From JAJCZZ01 sp964569085 (lineage in GTDB: Bacteria > Gemmatimonadota > Gemmatimonadetes > Longimicrobiales > Gaopeijiaceae): a DNA stretch of 64,000 nucleotides. How positions within the stretch are numbered: the first letter of the stretch is position 1; each line of letters starts with the position of its first letter. Shown piece after piece: positions 60,483 through 64,000 of the stretch. The position numbers and the translations under genes are program-made. Below the pieces are notes generated by a model that did no database searches, was not told where the DNA came from, and saw nothing but the letters and a program-made list of their open reading frames with translations. The DNA lies in the NCBI GenBank assembly GCA_964569085.1, contig CAZMTA010000018.1:20435-84434 (forward strand), given 5' to 3'.

Positions 60483-61106
60483 ATGACCCCGCTTTCCGCA
60501 GACGCAGCCCTCGCACGACTCAAGGACGGGAACCGCCGGTTCGTGGCGGACGCCCTGGACGGCATCGCCGACGACGCGAGCTCCCGGCGGAGCGAGCTGG
60601 TGGGCGGCCAGGAGCCCTTCGCGGTGATCCTCGGGTGCGCCGACTCCCGGGTGCCGGCCGAGCTGGTGTTCGACCAGGGGCTCGGCGACCTCTTCGTCAT
60701 CCGCGTGGCCGGGAACGTGGTGACGCCCTCCCTCCTGGGCAGCGTGGAGTACGCGGCCGCCGCGTGCGGGACGCGGCTCGTGGTCGTGCTGGGGCACACC
60801 GGGTGCGGCGCGGTGGCCGCCACGCTCCAGGAGATGGAGCGGCCCTCGCCGAACCCGTCTCCCAACCTGGCCACCATCGTGGACCGGATCCGGCCGTCCA
60901 TCGAGCCCCTCCTCGACGACGGGGAGGCCCGCGATCGGGAGGCCGTCCTGGCCCGGGCGGTGCGCGCCAACGTGCGGGCCTCCGTGGCGGCGCTGGAGGC
61001 CGAGTCCGGCATCCTCGGCGACCTGGCTCGCGAGGGTGATCTCCGGATCGTGGGGGCCGAGTACTCGCTGGCCACCGGAGAGGTGGAGTTCTTCGAGGAA
61101 CGCTGA
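60483..61106 (+). CDS. beta-class carbonic anhydrase
   Basis: The 207-residue enzyme interconverts CO2 and bicarbonate. Zinc ligands: Cys and the Asp/Arg dyad in LGCADSRVPAE, His and Cys in LGHTGCGAV, with AGNVV between. It is cytosolic (no signal). ATG 60483 follows the pyrimidine-rich ccctcccctccgccc, with no Shine-Dalgarno, so it may be near-leaderless. It could supply bicarbonate to PEP carboxylase at 51363 (inference). Confidence 0.93.
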   Translation: MTPLSADAALARLKDGNRRFVADALDGIADDASSRRSELVGGQEPFAVILGCADSRVPAELVFDQGLGDLFVIRVAGNVVTPSLLGSVEYAAAACGTRLVVVLGHTGCGAVAATLQEMERPSPNPSPNLATIVDRIRPSIEPLLDDGEARDREAVLARAVRANVRASVAALEAESGILGDLAREGDLRIVGAEYSLATGEVEFFEER

Positions 61107-61224
61107 GCTTCCCCGCGTCTCCCGGGGGACGTATCCTGCACCGATGCGGGATCGGCACCCACAGGGGAGGCGTCGTGCGTGGAGACGGCAGGGGCGGGGT
61201 CGGCCGGGCGCGGAGAAGCGCTCC

Positions 61225-61800
61225 GTGAGCCCCTCGTCGCCCCGGGACATGATGGAGGCGGTGTCCCGCTCCATGGCCGAGCGGACCGGCCATTCGGTCG
61301 ACGAGTGGGTCGCCCGGGTGCGGGAGGACGGACCGGATCCCCTGGACCAGCTCGCCGTCCGGCGATGGCTGAAGGACCGCTGGAAGCTCCCGCAGAACTC
61401 GCGGTGGGCGGTGGCCCGGGCCGCGGCCCTGGAAGCGGGATGGCGCCCCCCGGCCCTCGAGGAGCAGATCGACGCCCAGTACGAGGGGGCGCGGGCAGCC
61501 CTCCGTCCCCTGTTCGACGCCCTCCGGGCCTACCTGGAGGAGCTGGGAGACGACGTCCGGGTGGAGGGGCGGAAGAGCTACGTCCCCTTCGTGCGGCGCC
61601 GGCAGTTCGCCGCGGTGAAGGCGGCCACCCGCACCCGGATCGACGTGGGGCTGCGCTACACCGAGCCCCCCGAGTCGCCTCTCCTGACCCCGGCCGACGG
61701 GCCCGGGCAGGGCACCCACCGCCTCTCCCTGGAGGCCGGGGACGAGGTGGGGCCCCAGGTCGAGGCGCTGCTGCGGGCGGCCTGGGAGCAGAACGGGTGA
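61225..61800 (+). CDS. DUF4287 / DUF5655 domain protein
   Basis: The 191-residue protein starts at GTG 61225 with GGAGAAG 7 nt upstream; ATG 61249 is an alternative. N-terminal DUF4287-like helices: MEAVSRSMAERTGHSVDEWV and VARVREDGP. A DUF5655-like domain follows: LEELGDDVRVEGRKSYVPFV, RRRQFAAVKAATRTRIDVGL. This pair often occurs in one protein. Function unknown; the second domain is thought to transport or bind small ligands in the cytosol. It is coupled to the acetyltransferase by GTGA. Confidence 0.82.
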   Translation: MSPSSPRDMMEAVSRSMAERTGHSVDEWVARVREDGPDPLDQLAVRRWLKDRWKLPQNSRWAVARAAALEAGWRPPALEEQIDAQYEGARAALRPLFDALRAYLEELGDDVRVEGRKSYVPFVRRRQFAAVKAATRTRIDVGLRYTEPPESPLLTPADGPGQGTHRLSLEAGDEVGPQVEALLRAAWEQNG

Positions 61801-62651
61801 CCTCGCCACCCAGGCTGGTGCGGCACCCCGACGCCGCCGCCTTCCTGCGCCGGGCCGGGCGCTGGCTCCTGGAGGCCGAGGCGGAGAACAACCTCATCCT
61901 GGGCATCGCGGACCGGTTGGCCATGGGGACCGCCCCCGGCTACGGCGGCCCCGTCTACCTGGCCACCCTGGAGGACGGGGAGGGCGTGGTGGGATGCGCC
62001 TTCCGCACCCCGCCCTTCCCCCTGGGCCTCACCCGGATGCCCGACGAGGCCGTCCCGGTGCTTGCCGCCGACGTGAGCGCGGTCTACCGGGACCTGCCCG
62101 GCGTCGTCGGGCCGGAGGGACCGGCCCGCCGCCTGGCCGAGCGGTGGAGCCGTCTCCGGGGCGTGGCGCCCCACCTGCACATGGAGCAGACGATCTACCG
62201 TCTGGCGACCCTGGTGGAGCCGGCGAGCCCGTCGGACGGGGCGCTGCGCGTGGCGGAGGGCTCCGCCGACGTCGAGCGGGCCGTGGCGTGGATGGCGGCC
62301 TTCCACGACGAGGTGGGGGTGTACCGCTACGACCACGAAGGGCGGGCCCGCGCCCTGGTGACCGCCGGCGATCTCTACTTCTGGGAGAGCGACGGCGCGC
62401 CCCGGGCGACCGGCGCCGCGGTGGCCCGCACGCCCCACGGGGCGCGGATCGGGTTCGTGTACACGCCTCCCGAGGAGCGGGGGCGGGGGTACGGTACGGC
62501 GCTCAGCGCGGCGCTGACCCGGACGCTGCTGGAGGAGGGCGCCCGCTTCTGCTTCCTGTACGCGGACAGCGCCAACCCGACCTCCAACGGCATCTACCGA
62601 CGCCTCGGCTACGAGCCGGTGTGCCGGGTGGCGGACTACCGCTTCTCGTAG
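61797..62651 (+). CDS. GNAT family N-acetyltransferase
   Basis: The 284-residue protein has a GTG start overlapping the previous stop. The C-terminal GNAT core shows GARIGFVYTPPEERGRGYGT (acetyl-CoA-binding R/Q-x-x-G-x-G/A), ADSANPTSNGIYRRLGYEPV, and the end VADYRFS. The N-terminal half is a second, degenerate GNAT-like domain (NNLILGIADRLA, VYLATLEDGEGVVGCAF). Similar two-domain proteins acetylate small molecules; the substrate is unknown. Confidence 0.87.
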   Translation: MTSPPRLVRHPDAAAFLRRAGRWLLEAEAENNLILGIADRLAMGTAPGYGGPVYLATLEDGEGVVGCAFRTPPFPLGLTRMPDEAVPVLAADVSAVYRDLPGVVGPEGPARRLAERWSRLRGVAPHLHMEQTIYRLATLVEPASPSDGALRVAEGSADVERAVAWMAAFHDEVGVYRYDHEGRARALVTAGDLYFWESDGAPRATGAAVARTPHGARIGFVYTPPEERGRGYGTALSAALTRTLLEEGARFCFLYADSANPTSNGIYRRLGYEPVCRVADYRFS

Positions 62652-62661
62652 CGCCGTCGGG

Positions 62662-62668
62662 CATCTTG
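62662..62668 (+). promoter_or_regulatory. possible promoter element CATCTTG
   Basis: CATCTTGCC lies 70 nt before the GTG at 62738, the same form as 12512. Confidence 0.3.
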
Positions 62669-62737
62669 CCCACGGGCCACCCGCGTCTCCATCGTGATCC
62701 GTTCCGCGGCGCCGTCTCCCCGCCACCCCGTCCGCCC

Positions 62738-63088
62738 GTGTCCCGTCCCTCGTCCCCCTCCCTCCGCGGTGTCTGGATGGCGCTGTGCCTGCTCCTGGCC
62801 GCCTGCGCCACCTCCACCGACCGCCTTCCCGTCCTCGCCCCGGCCACCGACGCGCCGGAGCGCTTCTTCGTGGTCACGCCCGACGGGCCCGTGCCCGCCC
62901 AGGACGACGGCGCCTGCCGGAGCCCCCTGGTGGACCCCCGGGACGACACGCGGCTGACCATGGCCCGCTCCACCGGCTCGGTCGCCGACTACCGGGTGCC
63001 GGCGGGGCGCTACGGCGTGGCCGGGGACCACCAGCTCCTCCGGGTGGACTGTGCCACGGGACGGCCGGTGGGCGTGGTCTCGCGCTGA
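62738..63088 (+). CDS. small lipoprotein, unrecognised
   Basis: The 116-residue protein starts at GTG 62738 (or ATG 62777) with a hydrophobic signal and lipobox LLAACAT. The mature part is polar, with a Cys pair (GACRSP and VDCATG). No Shine-Dalgarno is strong. It lies 86 bp after the acetyltransferase. No family is recognised. Confidence 0.6.
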   Translation: MSRPSSPSLRGVWMALCLLLAACATSTDRLPVLAPATDAPERFFVVTPDGPVPAQDDGACRSPLVDPRDDTRLTMARSTGSVADYRVPAGRYGVAGDHQLLRVDCATGRPVGVVSR

Positions 63089-63172
63089 GGCCGCCCCCGC
63101 GCCCCGGCGAGGGCGGCGGGGCCCGGACGGCAGCCTGGTCGCGGGAAGGCGCCCGGGGCGGGGACGAGAGGG

Positions 63173-63202
63173 TGGACGCTGCCCGACCCCGCGATTAATA
63201 CT
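63173..63202 (+). promoter_or_regulatory. possible promoter of the M20D amidohydrolase gene
   Basis: TGGACG (63173-63178) and AATACT (63197-63202) are 18 bp apart, each 4/6 to consensus. The gattaatact patch is the most A/T-rich stretch nearby. The leader would be about 28 nt to ATG 63238. Confidence 0.4.
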
Positions 63203-63237
63203 GCACGGCCACCCCCGTTCCGCTCCCGGAGACGCAC

Positions 63238-64000
63238 ATGCCCCGCTCCACCCTTTCCGTCGTCCTCCTGACCCTCCTCCTGCTCCCGTTCCCGGCCTCG
63301 GCCCAGGACGCCAAGGACCGGGTGGCCCGTTACGTCGAGGAGCACCGCGACGAGTACGGGGCCATGGCCCAGGAGATCTGGGACCTGGCGGAGCTGGGGT
63401 ATCAGGAGACCGAGAGCGCCTCCATCCTCGCCTCCGAGCTCGAGGCCGAGGGCTTCGAGGTGGAGATGGGCGTGGCCGGCATCCCCACGGCCTTCGTCGC
63501 CGAATACACGGTGGGCGAGGGCGGGCCGGTCATCGGCATCCTCGGGGAGTACGACGCCCTCCCGGGCATCACCCAGGACCGGGTGGCTCGCCGCGCGCCC
63601 ATCGAGGACAAGCCGGCGGGCCACGCGTGCGGCCATCACCTCTACGGGGCCGGCTCCACGGCGGCCGCGGTGGCGGTCCGCCACTGGATGGAGGAGAGCG
63701 GGACCCCCGGGACCATCCGGGTCTACGGCACGCCCGCCGAGGAGGGGGGCGCCGGGAAGGTCTACATGGTCCGCGAGGGCCTCTTCGACGACGCCGACGT
63801 GGTGCTCAGCTGGCACGCGGGCGACGAGAACGAGGCCGGGGCCGGGAGCAGCCTGTCCAACAAGAGCGCCAAGTTCCGCTTCCGGGGCGTCAGCGCCCAC
63901 GCCGCCGGGGCTCCGGAGCGGGGCCGCTCCGCCCTGGACGGGGTGGAGGCCATGAACCACATGGTCAACCTCATGCGGGAGCACGTCCCCCAGGAGACGC
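63238..64000 (+). CDS. secreted M20D amidohydrolase / carboxypeptidase (partial)
   Basis: ATG 63238 has GGAG 6 nt upstream and a signal peptide (VVLLTLLLLPFPASAQ). The visible 254 residues match the AbgB/amidohydrolase M20D family: IWDLAELGYQETES, GEYDALPGI, KPAGHACGHHLYGA (metal Cys-Gly-His-His), and GTPAEEGGAGK (Glu-Glu), then SAHAAGAPERGRSALDG. The gene runs off the window. Exported relatives hydrolyse p-aminobenzoyl-glutamate or hippurate-like amides; substrate unknown. Confidence 0.88.
   Translation, partial: MPRSTLSVVLLTLLLLPFPASAQDAKDRVARYVEEHRDEYGAMAQEIWDLAELGYQETESASILASELEAEGFEVEMGVAGIPTAFVAEYTVGEGGPVIGILGEYDALPGITQDRVARRAPIEDKPAGHACGHHLYGAGSTAAAVAVRHWMEESGTPGTIRVYGTPAEEGGAGKVYMVREGLFDDADVVLSWHAGDENEAGAGSSLSNKSAKFRFRGVSAHAAGAPERGRSALDGVEAMNHMVNLMREHVPQET

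Overview
The window is a gene-dense piece of a very G+C-rich chromosome (over 70 % G+C by eye). It carries about 60 protein genes on both strands and short intergenic gaps. Several features suggest a Gemmatimonadota bacterium: a SusC/SusD outer-membrane pair, a small lipoprotein that looks like a detached TonB plug, DUF1028, split DUF4331 proteins behind an ECF sigma/anti-sigma pair, and many secreted M20 and amidohydrolase enzymes. This is inference from gene content; there is no rRNA to confirm it. I saw no tRNA, rRNA, CRISPR array, insertion sequence, integrase or phage gene. The window reads as ordinary chromosome with some unusual proteins.

Layout. 1-2.8 kb: corrinoid adenosyltransferase and alpha/beta hydrolase operon, then a ferredoxin closed by a perfect 21-bp terminator stem. 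2.9-8.9 kb: M20 deacylase, plug-like lipoprotein, YtcJ-type amidohydrolase, DUF1707/LiaF-like protein, arginase, DoxX. 9-15.8 kb: dienelactone hydrolase lipoprotein, a secreted beta-propeller/CehA-type metallohydrolase, secreted M20 peptidase, cupin, DUF1028, bacilliredoxin. 16-23.2 kb: the three subunits of a molybdenum hydroxylase (2Fe-2S, Mo, FAD), with a serpin lipoprotein and a DUF1460 amidase lipoprotein between them. The FAD subunit has the four-cysteine insert of 4-hydroxybenzoyl-CoA reductase. 23-31.5 kb: DUF389 membrane protein, YfiT-like protein, peroxiredoxin, thiolase, ZU5-like lipoprotein, secreted amidohydrolase, cupin, YaiI/YqxD. 31.5-38.6 kb: a beta-barrel protein, a secreted protein and the SusD/SusC pair. 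38.6-46.9 kb: a DUF5995 / aldo-keto reductase-RidA fusion / permease operon, a FIMAH lipoprotein, a methyltransferase and a second permease. 46.9-51.3 kb: a secreted protein, an ArsM-like methyltransferase interrupted by an in-frame TGA, a thioesterase-fold protein and small secreted proteins. 51.3-64 kb: PEP carboxylase, CBS protein, TPR and DUF4331 genes, ECF sigma and anti-sigma, carbonic anhydrase, DUF4287/DUF5655, GNAT, and a partial M20D amidohydrolase.

The most interesting signal is at 48856-49668. An ArsM-like methyltransferase reads through an in-frame TGA exactly where relatives carry a catalytic cysteine. A 7-bp hairpin with a GGA loop starts 10 nt after the TGA, as in bacterial SECIS elements. 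This predicts a selenoprotein. Second are the hydroxybenzoyl-CoA-reductase-type Mo enzyme, the orphan plug-like lipoprotein, the aldo-keto reductase-RidA fusion, and the two DUF4331 halves encoded as separate genes.

Translation is often coupled by 4-bp stop/start overlaps (ATGA or GTGA). Shine-Dalgarno sequences (GGAGG) are common. Most convergent gene pairs are closed by a shared hairpin terminator.
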